A stretch of 64,000 bases of DNA from an uncultured Naasia sp. (GTDB lineage Bacteria > Actinomycetota > Actinomycetes > Actinomycetales > Microbacteriaceae), in NCBI GenBank assembly GCA_913778905.1, contig CAJYYA010000008.1:1-64000 (forward strand), read 5' to 3'. The notes beneath the pieces were generated by a model. The model was not told where the DNA came from. It searched no databases and saw nothing but the letters and a program-made list of their open reading frames with translations. Positions within the stretch are counted from its first letter, which is position 1, and every line of letters starts with the position of its first letter. Both the position numbers and the translations under genes were made by a program. Positions 1 through 8,498 of this stretch are shown here, one piece after another.

Positions 1-1
1 G

Positions 2-51
2 CGAAGCCGGAAGCGGGTGGGATCCGAATATCCCACCCGCTTCCGGCTTCG
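2..51 (-). terminator. Long perfect hairpin after purQ
   Basis: Two 21-base arms (2-22 and 31-51) are exact reverse complements around an 8-base spacer. The hairpin begins 12 bases beyond the purQ stop, so it fits a transcription terminator for the purS-purQ operon. Any T-run would lie outside the window, so intrinsic termination cannot be confirmed. Confidence 0.65.
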
Positions 52-63
52 GACGGGAGTGCG

Positions 64-759
64 TCAGACCGAGAGCACGCTCTCCAGAGCAGAGCGGAAC
101 AGCGTCAAGCCGTCGACGCCCGAGCGCATGGCGGCCGAGGTGTCGGGTCCGAAGCCGGGCTCGACCGCGTGCTCGGGGTGGGGCATGAGGCCGACGACGT
201 TGCCGCGCTCGTTGGTCACACCTGCGATGTCGGCGACGGAGCCGTTCGGGTTGGCGTCGAGATAGCGGAAGACCACGCGACCCTCGCCTTCGAGACGCTT
301 GATCGTCTCGTCGTCCGCGATGTATCCGCCCTCACCGTTCTTCAGCGGAATGGTGATCTCGTCGCCGGCGGTGTACCCGCTGGTCCAGACGGTCGACGCG
401 TTCTCGACGCGCAGACGCTGGTCGCGGCAGACGAAGGATCCGGCCTCGTTGCGGATGAGCCCGCCGGGCAGAAGGTGGGTTTCGGTGAGCATCTGGAAAC
501 CGTTGCAGATGCCGAGGACGGGGAGCCCGGTCTCGGCGGCCGCGATGACCTCGGTCATGATCGGCGAGACCGCGGCGATCGCACCGCAGCGCAGATAGTC
601 GCCGTAGCTGAACCCGCCCGGCAGGACGATCGCGTCGACGCCCTGGAGGTCGTGGTCGCCGTGCCAGAGCGCGACGGGGGTCCCGCCTGAGAGGCGGATC
701 GCGCGCTGGGCGTCGCGGTCGTCGAGCGAGCCCGGGAAGGTGATGACGCCGACACGCAT
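64..759 (-). CDS. purQ: Phosphoribosylformylglycinamidine synthase, glutaminase subunit PurQ
   Basis: PurQ hydrolyses glutamine and passes ammonia to PurL, which converts FGAR to FGAM in purine synthesis in the cytosol. The 231-residue protein is normal length for the small PurQ type. It is a class I glutamine amidotransferase: the nucleophile is Cys85 in GICNGFQ, with the His194/Glu196 pair in PHPEH near the C-terminus. Its ATG shares one base with the purS stop (TGATG), which implies translational coupling. PurL is not in view and may lie beyond the left edge. A long hairpin follows the gene. Confidence 0.97.
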   Translation of the reverse strand: MRVGVITFPGSLDDRDAQRAIRLSGGTPVALWHGDHDLQGVDAIVLPGGFSYGDYLRCGAIAAVSPIMTEVIAAAETGLPVLGICNGFQMLTETHLLPGGLIRNEAGSFVCRDQRLRVENASTVWTSGYTAGDEITIPLKNGEGGYIADDETIKRLEGEGRVVFRYLDANPNGSVADIAGVTNERGNVVGLMPHPEHAVEPGFGPDTSAAMRSGVDGLTLFRSALESVLSV

Positions 760-1040
760 CAGACCGCGCCCACCTCGGCGGCCGCGGCCACCGTCTCGGC
801 TTCGCGCACGGCGACGACGTCCTCGATGACCGAGTTGGACAGCAGCGATTCGGCGATCTCACGGGCGGAGGCCAGAGCGGCGTCGTCCACGGGGCCGTCG
901 ACGGTCAGCTCGAAGCGCTTCCCGATGCGGACACCGGTGAAGGTGGTGTTGCCGAGGCGGCGGAGCGCTCCGGCGACTGCCTTTCCCTGGGGGTCCAGGA
1001 GTTCGGCCTTGGGCATGACGTCGACGACGATGGTGGGCAC
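759..1040 (-). CDS. purS: Phosphoribosylformylglycinamidine synthase subunit PurS
   Basis: PurS is the small structural subunit that bridges PurQ and PurL in the three-part FGAM synthase of Gram-positive bacteria. The 93-residue product starts at a GTG (1038-1040) with the sequence [11 protein letters not shown]. It has the family's beta-alpha-beta pattern with LLDPQGKAV and [13 protein letters not shown]. The much longer reading frame upstream of this GTG overlaps the opposite frames of the neighbouring gene and does not resemble PurS, so the GTG start is preferred. It is the first gene of a two-gene operon with purQ. Confidence 0.95.
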   Translation of the reverse strand: MPTIVVDVMPKAELLDPQGKAVAGALRRLGNTTFTGVRIGKRFELTVDGPVDDAALASAREIAESLLSNSVIEDVVAVREAETVAAAAEVGAV

Positions 1041-1165
1041 GAGGGGCACCTTCCGTGATGCAGCGCGAGAACGCCCCAAGTCTAGGTGCGCGCCGTCCCC
1101 TGCGCTTCCGGTCGCCGATACCGTCCGGCTCGACGGCGGTACGAGGTTCCGTCGCGCCGGGCGGG

Positions 1166-2164
1166 TCAGGCGCGCAACGGGCCGTGCGCGGCGATGAGGC
1201 GGTCGAGTCCCGCATCGGTGTCGGCATCCGGATCCGGCTTCGAAGCCTGGGAGTCGTACCACTCGAGCGCCTCGACGACGCCTTCGCGGTAGGGGATCGT
1301 CGCCGTCCAGCCCGGGACGAGGCGTTTGATCTTGCTGTTGTCGAAGACGACGGAGTTGGACTTGTCGCCGATGAGTCCGGGACCGTCTTCGGGTAGTTCG
1401 CGTGCGATGGCCTCGCTGGCGATGTGCAGCAGCTCGGGCTCCTGCACCCCTGCTGCGCGGGCGACGAGGGTGCTGATCTGGTTCCAGGTGAGCGAGTCGT
1501 CGGAGGTGATGTGCACCGCCTCGCCGACGGCCCGAGTCTCGCCGAGCAGGCCGACGAAAGCCCGCGCGAAGTCGCGCGTGTGAGTGAGCGTCCACAGGCT
1601 GGTGCCGTCGCCGGGTACGACGATCGGCAGACCGCGCCGCATCCGCTCGACCGCCGTCCATCCACCGAGGATCGGCACACCCGTCTCGTCGTAGGTGTGC
1701 GACGGGCGCACGATCGTGACCGGGAACGCCGTCTCCCGGTAAGCGGCCGTGAAGACCTCCTCGCTCGCGATCTTGTCGCGCGAGTACCGCCAGTACGGGT
1801 TCCGCAATGGAGTCGACTCGGTGATCGGCAGGTGCTCGATGGGCTTCTGGTAGGCCGACGCCGACGAGATGTACACATAGTGCCCGGTTCGCCCCGCGAA
1901 GAGCTCGATGTCGGCGCGCGCCTGCTCGGGCACGAACGAGTGGAAGTTGACGACCACGTCGAACTCGCGGCTGCCGATCGCCCGGCGCATCGACTCGGGG
2001 TCCGTTGCGTCGCCGCGGAGCTGCTCGATGTCGCTCGAAAGCGCGCGGCTCGTGTCGAGCCCGCGGTTGAGGATCGTCAGGTCCATCCCGCGCTCGAGGG
2101 CGACCTTCCCGGCCGCCGTGCTGATGATGCCCTTGCCGCCGATGAACAGAACGCGTTGCGCCAC
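1166..2164 (-). CDS. NAD-dependent epimerase/dehydratase family protein (extended SDR)
   Basis: A 332-residue extended short-chain dehydrogenase/reductase. The N-terminal dinucleotide-binding loop is seen as FIGGKGIIS, followed by a beta strand ending in LNRG and a later YVYISSASAYQK segment that carries the catalytic Ser/Tyr region. The GTG start at 2162-2164 has a GGGAGG ribosome site about seven bases upstream. The longer frame to 2248 has no comparable site. The substrate is unknown; relatives act on sugar nucleotides or serve as RNA-binding CSP41-like proteins. It is divergent from the small membrane gene at 2480, with a repeat element between them. Confidence 0.85.
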   Translation of the reverse strand: MAQRVLFIGGKGIISTAAGKVALERGMDLTILNRGLDTSRALSSDIEQLRGDATDPESMRRAIGSREFDVVVNFHSFVPEQARADIELFAGRTGHYVYISSASAYQKPIEHLPITESTPLRNPYWRYSRDKIASEEVFTAAYRETAFPVTIVRPSHTYDETGVPILGGWTAVERMRRGLPIVVPGDGTSLWTLTHTRDFARAFVGLLGETRAVGEAVHITSDDSLTWNQISTLVARAAGVQEPELLHIASEAIARELPEDGPGLIGDKSNSVVFDNSKIKRLVPGWTATIPYREGVVEALEWYDSQASKPDPDADTDAGLDRLIAAHGPLRA

Positions 2165-2250
2165 GTCAGGCCTCCCTCGTCTCGAATCCCTCAGCCAATC
2201 GTGACCACCCGCACAACTGCTGACAACCCGCTCGGGGCCCCGCTCCACTT

Positions 2251-2403
2251 AACGAATGCAGGAACCCTCTTAACGAATGCAGGAGTTCGGACGCCGAATG
2301 CAGGACTAGCATCCGAACTGCCGCATGAATCCGGGCCACGGCGACAAGCTGTCCGCGGGATCTCCTGCATTTCGCCGCCAGTTCCTGCAGTTGTTCAGCG
2401 GAC
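2251..2403 (+). repeat. Intergenic repeat element A, copy 1
   Basis: Three direct copies of CGAATGCAGGA (2253-2263, 2274-2284, 2295-2305) are followed by two inverted copies, TCCTGCATTTCG (2363) and TCCTGCAG (2383). The element opens with AACGAATGCAGGA and closes with TTCAGCGGA. The same three-plus-two arrangement, with the same ends and nearly the same size, occurs at 3697-3848. It fills most of the 315-base gap between the epimerase and the small membrane gene. Confidence 0.8.
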
Positions 2404-2479
2404 CATGTGGCGGAACCGGGCATTCGACGACTGGGGCCAGACGGTTGACGGCCGCCTGCCTTCGGCGGAGGGTGGAGGG

Positions 2480-2710
2480 ATGCTCGACGCCTTCGATGCC
2501 TGGCACGCCCTCATCCTGCTCCTGGCTCTGGTGCCTGCAGCGGTCGCGCTGGTCAGCATCCTGCGGACCAGGCCCGCGAGCGGAACCGAGACCGTGCTGT
2601 GGATCCTCATCGTGCTGGTGGCGCCCTTGCTCGGTGCGCTGCTCTGGTTCGCGATCGGCCGCCGGAGCGCCCGCGCTCGCGGTGCCGAGCGCGGATCCCC
2701 GTCGGACTGA
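2480..2710 (+). CDS. Small two-helix membrane protein, PLDc_N (phospholipase D nuclease N-terminal) type
   Basis: A 76-residue protein with two hydrophobic helices (about 8-27 and 38-59), an Arg-containing loop between them and a short basic tail. This is the layout of the PLDc_N domain found alone or at the N-terminus of cardiolipin synthases. The ATG at 2480 gives the usual start just before helix 1, though the GGAGG at 2474-2478 is only one base away. An in-frame ATG at 2405 would add 25 residues reaching into the repeat element. Function is unknown. It converges with the glycosylase gene. Confidence 0.7.
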   Translation: MLDAFDAWHALILLLALVPAAVALVSILRTRPASGTETVLWILIVLVAPLLGALLWFAIGRRSARARGAERGSPSD

Positions 2711-2750
2711 GCCGGGTCGCCTCGGCGGCGCCGCCGCTCCCGCAGCCGAG

Positions 2751-3614
2751 CTACTTGACGAGGCGCGATAGAACCCGATCGGCCAGCGGCTTGCCGCCGG
2801 TCTGGCAGGTGGGGCAGTACTGGAACGTCGAGTCGGCGTAGATCACCTGGCGGATCGTGTCCCCGCACACCGGGCAGGTCTCGCCGAAGCGCCCGTGGAC
2901 GCGCAAGCCCTGCTTCTTCTCGCGTTTGAGCTCGGATGCTGAGACCCCGTCGGACCGCTCGACCGCGTCTCGGAGCGTGGACTGCACGGCCTCGTAGAGC
3001 CGATGCCGGTCGTCGGCGCCCATGGCCGCCGACGCGAACGGCGACATCTTCGCGACGTGCAGGATCTCGTCCGAGTACGCGTTCCCGATACCCGCGATCA
3101 ACTCCTGGTTGCGGAGCACGCCCTTGATCTTCGAACGTCCCGCGCTGTCGAGGATCGAGTTGAACCGCGCCTCGGTGAAGCTCTCGTCGAGCGGATCCGG
3201 CCCCAGCCGCGCGACCCCGGGGACCTCCTGCGGGTCGCGAACGATGTACATGGCGAGGCTCTTCTTGGTACCCGCCTCGGTGACATCGAAACCGTCGCCG
3301 CCGTCCAGCACGAGCCGCGCGGCGAGCGGACCCTTGCCGGGCCGCGTCGGCGCGGCAGGTGCGGCGGCGCGCCATTTGATCCATCCGGCCCGCGCCAGGT
3401 GCATGACCAGATGCAGTTCGTGGTCGACGCCGATGTCGAGAAACTTCCCGTGCCTCGACACCGATGAGACGACCCCGCCGGAGAGCGCCGTCGCGGGCGG
3501 GTCATAAGTCTTCATCACGGCGAAGGAGACGACCTCGAGCCGCTCGATCGGGCGGCCGACGAGGCGCTCGCCGAGGTCGGTCACGAGCGCCTGAACCTCG
3601 GGGAGCTCGGGCAT
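2751..3614 (-). CDS. Fpg/Nei family DNA glycosylase
   Basis: A base-excision repair glycosylase/AP lyase for oxidised bases. The start MPELPE puts the catalytic Pro2 and Glu3 immediately after Met, which fixes the ATG at 3612-3614. Lys57 (HGK) matches the conserved beta-hairpin lysine. The C-terminal zinc finger is complete, with Cys247, Cys250, Cys267 and Cys270. At 287 residues it has normal length. Whether it prefers 8-oxoguanine (MutM) or oxidised pyrimidines (Nei) cannot be decided here; many actinobacterial relatives lack tested activity. The gene sits between the two copies of repeat element A. Confidence 0.9.
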   Translation of the reverse strand: MPELPEVQALVTDLGERLVGRPIERLEVVSFAVMKTYDPPATALSGGVVSSVSRHGKFLDIGVDHELHLVMHLARAGWIKWRAAAPAAPTRPGKGPLAARLVLDGGDGFDVTEAGTKKSLAMYIVRDPQEVPGVARLGPDPLDESFTEARFNSILDSAGRSKIKGVLRNQELIAGIGNAYSDEILHVAKMSPFASAAMGADDRHRLYEAVQSTLRDAVERSDGVSASELKREKKQGLRVHGRFGETCPVCGDTIRQVIYADSTFQYCPTCQTGGKPLADRVLSRLVK

Positions 3615-3696
3615 GCCCACATGATGCCCGTCGCCCCTGACACCGGACTGAGGAGGTGCCCTGCCCCTTGTGGCCGGCATTCCGCGGTGGGCCCTG

Positions 3697-3848
3697 AACG
3701 AATGCAGGACATCTGTACGGAATGCAGGAGATCCGGCGGCGGATGCAGGATGTGCCTCAGCGGTGGCCCGGAATCATGGGAGAGCGCCGCAGGGACCTTC
3801 TCTCACCTCCTGCATTCGTCAGGGCGACTCCTGCATTCGTTCAGCGGA
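3697..3848 (+). repeat. Intergenic repeat element A, copy 2
   Basis: Three direct copies of the GAATGCAGGA motif (3700-3709, 3720-3729 and, as GGATGCAGGA, 3741-3750) are followed by two inverted copies, TCCTGCATTCG, at 3808-3818 and 3829-3839. The element opens with GAACGAATGCAGGA and ends with TTCAGCGGA, like copy 1. It lies between the 5' end of the glycosylase gene and the 3' end of the VOC gene. Confidence 0.8.
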
Positions 3849-3869
3849 GGAGGTGTGCAGCGGCGAGGG

Positions 3870-4742
3870 TCAGGCGGTCGTGACGCGGATGATGTTTGCC
3901 CAGGGGTCGTCGAAGCTCAACTCGGCACCCGAATCCCGTGTCGCGACGCCTCGGGAGGCGAGACGCTCTCGAAGGGCGCCGAGCGCCTCCGAGTCGGGGA
4001 CGGTGATCGAGACCTCGCCGAGTCCGAGAGCGGGGGTGCGGGTGCCGGCACCCGCCGAGTGCCACGTGTTCATGCCGAGATGGTGGTGATACCCGCCGGC
4101 ACTGACGAAGAGCGCGCTGTCGCCGAACGTGGTCGTGACCTCGAAGCCGACCGTGTCGACGTAGAAGCGCTGCGCCGTGGCGATGTCTCCGACCTTGAGA
4201 TGCACGTGCCCGATGCTCGCGTCGCCCGTGACTCCGGCCGACGCGCCCTGCTCGGTGAGGTTGTCCTGCAGGAAGCGGTTGGGGTCGAGCCACTCGGTGC
4301 CCATGACGATTCGACCGCCGGCCCAGTTCCACTCGTCCCGCGGGCGGTCCCAGTAGAGCTCGACTCCATTGCCCTCTGGGTCGTCGAAGTACAGCGCCTT
4401 GCTCACGAGGTGGTCCGAGCTGCCTGTGAAGGATGTCGGGAACGCGCGCGCCGTCGAGTAGACGGATGCCGCGAGATCGGATTGCTCGGGGAAGAGGAAG
4501 GCCGTGTGATAGAGCCCGGCTTGCGATTCGGGGGCGTGCTTCAGATCTCGTGACTGCTCGAGGAGCAGCGCGGGGCGTCCGCTGCGGCCGAGGCGCGCGA
4601 TGTCTCCGTCCTGCGAAAGGAGCTCGAGCCCGACTCCGTCGCGGTAGTAGGCGATCATGCGGTCAAGCGACGCGACCTTGAGGGTGACGGCGCCCATCCC
4701 GGTATCGCGGTGCAGAAAATCCTCACTCGATGTAGTTGACAT
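3870..4742 (-). CDS. VOC family protein, two-domain catechol-dioxygenase/glyoxalase type
   Basis: A 290-residue protein with two vicinal-oxygen-chelate modules, about residues 14-140 and 165-285. The first begins MGAVTLKVASLDRMIAYYR and the second GHVHLKVGDI, each with the expected late Glu-bearing strand (for example VELYWDRP). Such proteins are ring-cleaving dioxygenases or quinone-detoxifying enzymes of the CatE/MhqE type. The ATG at 4740-4742 matches the usual family start. A GTG at 4782-4784, 42 bases upstream, has a GGAGG and is the alternative. An 18-bp palindrome overlaps the chosen start, which suggests repression by a dimeric regulator. Confidence 0.8.
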   Translation of the reverse strand: MSTTSSEDFLHRDTGMGAVTLKVASLDRMIAYYRDGVGLELLSQDGDIARLGRSGRPALLLEQSRDLKHAPESQAGLYHTAFLFPEQSDLAASVYSTARAFPTSFTGSSDHLVSKALYFDDPEGNGVELYWDRPRDEWNWAGGRIVMGTEWLDPNRFLQDNLTEQGASAGVTGDASIGHVHLKVGDIATAQRFYVDTVGFEVTTTFGDSALFVSAGGYHHHLGMNTWHSAGAGTRTPALGLGEVSITVPDSEALGALRERLASRGVATRDSGAELSFDDPWANIIRVTTA

Positions 4743-4750
4743 ATCAACTA
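4733..4750. promoter_or_regulatory. Probable operator palindrome of the VOC gene
   Basis: Arms TAGTTGA (4733-4739) and TCAACTA (4744-4750) are exact inverted repeats around CATA. The site overlaps the start codon at 4740-4742 in an otherwise AT-rich patch. Size and symmetry are typical of MarR-family operators, but no MarR gene is next to it. Confidence 0.5.
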
Positions 4751-4853
4751 ATGTACTGGGAGATGCCGACTCCTGAAAGGGCACACGACCTCCACGCCCG
4801 TCGGCACCCCGCCCATTGAGCGAAGCGAGATGAAGGGGCCGGCCCGCACGAGC

Positions 4854-5732
4854 TCAGGCCGAGGTCAACCGATCGATCAACTCCGCGTATCGTGCCGAGG
4901 TCCGCTCGACGATCGCTTCGGGCAGTGCCGGGGGCGTCCCCGTCTGATCCCAGTTCGCGGCGAGCCAGTCGCGCACGATCTGCTTGTCGAAGCTCTGGTC
5001 CCGCACGCCCGAGTCGTAGCCTTGCGCATCCCAGAACCGACTCGAGTCACTCGTCAGCACCTCATCGGCGAGGCGGATGACGCCGTCCGAGTCGCGCCCG
5101 AACTCGAACTTGGTGTCCGCGAGGATGACGCCGCGCGCCTCCGCGATCGCCGAGGCCCGCTCGAAGACCGAGAGCGACAGGTCCCGCAGCGTCTCAGCGA
5201 CCTCGGCTCCCACCAGCTCGACGGTCCGCTCGTAGGAGATGTTCTCGTCGTGCTCGCCCATGGGCGCCTTCCAGGCGGGCGTGTAGATGGGCTTCGGCAG
5301 GCGGTCGCCGTTCTTCAGGCCCGGGACGATCGGGATCCCGCAGACGGCTCCGGTCGTCTGGTACTCCTTCCACCCCGATCCGGTGAGATATCCGCGGACG
5401 ACGCACTCGATGGGAAACATCTCGAGCGGTTGGACGAGCATCGCCCGGTTCGCCACAGCCGACGGCATCTCGATCCCCGCCGAGGCGGGCGACACGAGGT
5501 GATTCGGCACGTCGAGCTGAGCGAACCACCAGCGGCTCAGAGCCGTAAGCAGTGCGCCCTTTCCGGGGATCCCGGGCTCGAGGACGTGGTCGAACGCGCT
5601 GACCCGGTCGCTCGCGACGACCAGCAGGGGGCCGTCGGTCCGGCCGGAGGGGCGGTAGAGGTCGCGCACCTTGCCCGAGTAGATGTGCTCCCACCCGGGG
5701 AGGTCGAACGCGGGGGCGGGCGCAGCGGTCAT
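4854..5732 (-). CDS. purC: Phosphoribosylaminoimidazole-succinocarboxamide synthase (SAICAR synthase)
   Basis: PurC joins CAIR and aspartate with ATP to give SAICAR. The 292-residue protein carries the IYSGKVRDLY nucleotide-binding strand-loop near residue 15, the ASDRVSAFD segment, ECVVRGYLTGSGW and the late DTKFEFG motif. The ATG at 5730-5732 overlaps the purD stop by four bases (ATGA), so the two are coupled, with purD upstream. The reading frame extending further 5' runs into purD in another frame and is not coding. Confidence 0.97.
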   Translation of the reverse strand: MTAAPAPAFDLPGWEHIYSGKVRDLYRPSGRTDGPLLVVASDRVSAFDHVLEPGIPGKGALLTALSRWWFAQLDVPNHLVSPASAGIEMPSAVANRAMLVQPLEMFPIECVVRGYLTGSGWKEYQTTGAVCGIPIVPGLKNGDRLPKPIYTPAWKAPMGEHDENISYERTVELVGAEVAETLRDLSLSVFERASAIAEARGVILADTKFEFGRDSDGVIRLADEVLTSDSSRFWDAQGYDSGVRDQSFDKQIVRDWLAANWDQTGTPPALPEAIVERTSARYAELIDRLTSA

Positions 5733-7003
5733 CGGGCGACCTTCTCGGCGATGTCGGTGCGGTGCTGACCGCCCTCGAAGTGGATGCGGGACACGGCTTC
5801 GTAGGCGCGCGACCGGGTGTCGGCGAACCCGTCGCCCACGGCGACGACGCTCAGTACCCGTCCGCCCGTGGCGACGAGGACGTCGCGGCTCTCGCTCCAC
5901 GCCGTGGCGGCGTGATCGATGTGGACGCCTCCGACCTCCAGCGCGGACTCGAGCCCGCCGAGCGGACGCCCGACGATGGGGGCTTCGGGGTAGCCCTCGC
6001 TCGCGAGCACGACCGACACCGCGGTCCGCTCCGAGAACTCGGGCCACGCCGCGTCGCCGAGCTTTCCGCTCGCTGCCGCGAAGAGCAGCTCGCCCAGAGG
6101 AGTGACGAGGCGGGGAAGCACGACCTGCGTCTCGGGGTCGCCGAAGCGGGCGTTGAACTCGATGACGTTGATCCGGTCGCCGTCGACGATGAGACCGCAG
6201 TAGAGCAGCCCGATGAAAGGGGTGCCCTCGGATTCGAGCTGACGCACCACGGGCAGCGCGACCTCGTCGAGCACACGCCGCACGAACGTGCGCTCGTCGC
6301 CGAAGCGGTCGGCGAGCCACGGAAGGGGCGAGTAGGAGCCCATCCCGCCGGTGTTGGGGCCCTCGTCGCCGTCGAGGAGGCGCTTGTAGTCCTGCGCGGG
6401 TGACAGCGGGACCACGTCGTGACCGTCGCTGAGGAAGAAGAGGGAGACCTCTTCGCCGGAGAGGAACTCCTCGACGAGGACGGATCCGTGCTGCAGCCAG
6501 TGTTCGGCATGGGCGATGGCGGCCTGCTCGTCGGAGGTGACGATGACGCCCTTGCCCGCGGCCAGACCGTCGGCCTTGATGACGTGGGGCGCGCCGAGCT
6601 CGACGATGGCGGTGCGCGCTTCGGCGAGGGTGCCGGCACGGACGGCTCGACCGGTGGGGACTCCCGCCTCGGCCATGATCCGCTTGGCGAAGGCCTTCGA
6701 GCCCTCCAACTGCGCGGCCGCGCGGCTCGGTCCGAACACGGCGATACCGCGTTCGCGAGGAGCGTCGGCGACGCCCTCGATGAGCGGCGCCTCGGGCCCG
6801 ACGACGATGAGGTCGATGGCGTTGTCGAGGGCGTACTGGGAGACGGCGTCGCCGTCGGTGACATCGCCGAACTCGACGCAGGTGACCGCCTGGGCGATCC
6901 CGGCGTTGCCGGGGGAGACGACCACTTCGTGCTCACCCGAGGTGAGCAGGGAGTCGACGATGGCGTGCTCGCGGGCACCGGATCCGATTACGAGGATTCG
7001 CAC
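5729..7003 (-). CDS. purD: Phosphoribosylamine-glycine ligase (GAR synthetase)
   Basis: PurD ligates glycine to phosphoribosylamine with ATP to form GAR. The 424-residue protein has normal length. It starts with the GSGAREHAI motif at about residue 8, then shows ATP-grasp features: the lysine region HVIKADGLAAGKGV, the GPNTGGMGSYSP signature and the metal-binding FNARFGDPE. The GTG at 7001-7003 is chosen because it directly precedes RILVIGSG; upstream sequence belongs to the divergent gene. It forms a two-gene operon with purC. Confidence 0.96.
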   Translation of the reverse strand: MRILVIGSGAREHAIVDSLLTSGEHEVVVSPGNAGIAQAVTCVEFGDVTDGDAVSQYALDNAIDLIVVGPEAPLIEGVADAPRERGIAVFGPSRAAAQLEGSKAFAKRIMAEAGVPTGRAVRAGTLAEARTAIVELGAPHVIKADGLAAGKGVIVTSDEQAAIAHAEHWLQHGSVLVEEFLSGEEVSLFFLSDGHDVVPLSPAQDYKRLLDGDEGPNTGGMGSYSPLPWLADRFGDERTFVRRVLDEVALPVVRQLESEGTPFIGLLYCGLIVDGDRINVIEFNARFGDPETQVVLPRLVTPLGELLFAAASGKLGDAAWPEFSERTAVSVVLASEGYPEAPIVGRPLGGLESALEVGGVHIDHAATAWSESRDVLVATGGRVLSVVAVGDGFADTRSRAYEAVSRIHFEGGQHRTDIAEKVAR

Positions 7004-7064
7004 GGGACCCAAGGTTACCGTCGGGCCTTTCGTTCGTCCCACGACGGGTAGCGTTGAACCCCTC

Positions 7065-7448
7065 ATGGCACGCGCACGGATCCCCGACGACGACGGCTTC
7101 TCCGCCGTCCTCGCGGCGACCGGATCGGCCGACGCCTCCCGGCCCACGGTCGCGATGGCCGTGCGGTTCTCGCTCCAGCTCCTCGCGGAGCGCGCCGAGG
7201 GCAACACCGTCGAGGTCCGCGTCCCACCGTTCGGTGCCGTGCAGTGCATCGCCGGACCGCGGCACACTCGCGGAACCCCGCCGAACGTCGTCGAGACCGA
7301 CGCGGCCACCTGGCTCGAACTCGCGACCGGCACTCTGACCTGGGCCGAGGCTGCCGCCGACGCCCGCATCCACGCTTCCGGCACGCGCGCCGATCTCAGC
7401 GATCAGCTGCCGTTGCCCGAACTCCGCCGACGAAGGGAGTCGCTGTGA
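7065..7448 (+). CDS. Sterol-carrier (SCP2-like) family protein
   Basis: A 127-residue protein of the actinobacterial SCP2-like family that is commonly found beside purine genes. It has the central hydrophobic-basic pattern VRVPPFGAVQCIAG and a C-terminal WLELATGTLTW segment typical of the fold. The biochemical role is not established. TAGCGT at 7049-7054 ends ten bases before the ATG, so the message may be leaderless. Its stop overlaps the next gene by GTGA. It is divergent from purD and shares a 61-base intergenic region with it. Confidence 0.75.
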   Translation: MARARIPDDDGFSAVLAATGSADASRPTVAMAVRFSLQLLAERAEGNTVEVRVPPFGAVQCIAGPRHTRGTPPNVVETDAATWLELATGTLTWAEAAADARIHASGTRADLSDQLPLPELRRRRESL

Positions 7449-7903
7449 GCGACCCGCGCGACCCCATGGATCCCCGCCGAGAGCCCGGCCAGGCGACCCC
7501 GCCCGAGACGGCCGCGACTCCGACCGGCGACGTCTTCGACGCCTCCATCGCGGGTGTCGGCACGCCTCCGATGGCCCGACCGGCCTCTGGTGTGCCCGCC
7601 GCGCCTTCGACCCGCGACGAGCGCACCACGGTGCGTGTCCGTCGGTCTCCGAAGCTCGGCCGCTTCGCCATCGCCGGCGGAATCTTCGGCGTGATCGTGG
7701 CCCTCATCCTCACCTTCGCCTTCCCGGACGACTCCGAGTTCACGGCCGGGCAGGTGTTCGGGTTCCTGGCGCTCTTCTGCGTCGTGGTCTTCGGCACGCT
7801 GGGAGCTGTTGTCGCCTTGATCGTCGAGCGCTCCTCGCGAGCACGGGCCCGCGAGGTGCAGGCCGACCGCCAGATCACCTCCGAGGACGACGCCGCCGCC
7901 TGA
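7445..7903 (+). CDS. Two-helix membrane protein of unknown function
   Basis: A 152-residue protein. The first 70 residues are polar and rich in Pro and Ala, with a basic patch (TTVRVRRSPKLGR) just before two hydrophobic segments at about 75-95 and 105-127. A charged tail ends in acidic residues. The GTG start shares bases with the stop of the SCP2-like gene (GTGA), so the pair is translationally coupled. Nothing in the sequence names a function; it may anchor or partner the SCP2-like protein. Confidence 0.65.
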   Translation: MSDPRDPMDPRREPGQATPPETAATPTGDVFDASIAGVGTPPMARPASGVPAAPSTRDERTTVRVRRSPKLGRFAIAGGIFGVIVALILTFAFPDDSEFTAGQVFGFLALFCVVVFGTLGAVVALIVERSSRARAREVQADRQITSEDDAAA

Positions 7904-7986
7904 GCCACGCTCGGGTGCGGGACCCTCCGGTGCACCTTCGGGAATCTCCCGCCTCGGAGGACTAGCGTGCGGCGAGGAGGTCGGCC

Positions 7987-8400
7987 ATGTCGAAGGATGT
8001 CTCACTCGGGTTCGCTCGCACCGCGGCGCGTCTGCTGATGGGCGGGGCGCTCGCCGCCGCCGGTCTCACGCACCTGACCGTGGCGCGCGAGGAGTTCCAG
8101 GACCAGGTCCCGCCGTGGCTTCCGTTCGACGCCGACGATGTCGTCGTGGTCTCCGGCGTAGTCGAGATCGGCCTCGGTTCGATGCTCGTGGCCCTACCGA
8201 AGGAGAAGCGCCGCCTCGGGGTCCTCGCCGCCCTCTTCTTCACCGCGATCTTCCCGGGCAACATCGCGCAGTGGCGCGAGAAGCGCGATGGTTTCGGACT
8301 CGACACGGACCGGAAGCGCCTCTTCCGGCTCTTCTTCCAGCCCGTCCTCGTCCTCGGCGCCCTGTGGGCGACGGGAGTGATCGGCAAGCCGCGCCGCTGA
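7987..8400 (+). CDS. DoxX-like small membrane protein
   Basis: A 137-residue, four-helix membrane protein with the general pattern of the DoxX/DoxD superfamily: an early RLLMGGALAAAGLTHL helix, a second helix after VEIGLG, and PGNIAQWREKRDGFG before the last helix. Members have been linked to redox balance and oxidoreductase partners, but the role here is unknown. The start is supported by GAGGAGG at 7974-7980. It lies in a rightward run of membrane proteins after the SCP2-like gene. Confidence 0.7.
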   Translation: MSKDVSLGFARTAARLLMGGALAAAGLTHLTVAREEFQDQVPPWLPFDADDVVVVSGVVEIGLGSMLVALPKEKRRLGVLAALFFTAIFPGNIAQWREKRDGFGLDTDRKRLFRLFFQPVLVLGALWATGVIGKPRR

Positions 8401-8498
8401 GTCGACCGAGCGGTTCACGACCGTTCCCTTCCGACACCGGTGGGAAACGACGTGTTGATAGTGTGCGGGTCTCGCTTTATCCGTCAGGAGCACCGCAC

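Noticed and set aside
1424-2710. A 428-codon frame on the plus strand
   Set aside because: Only its last 76 codons look like a protein; the rest is antisense to the epimerase gene and crosses repeat element A.
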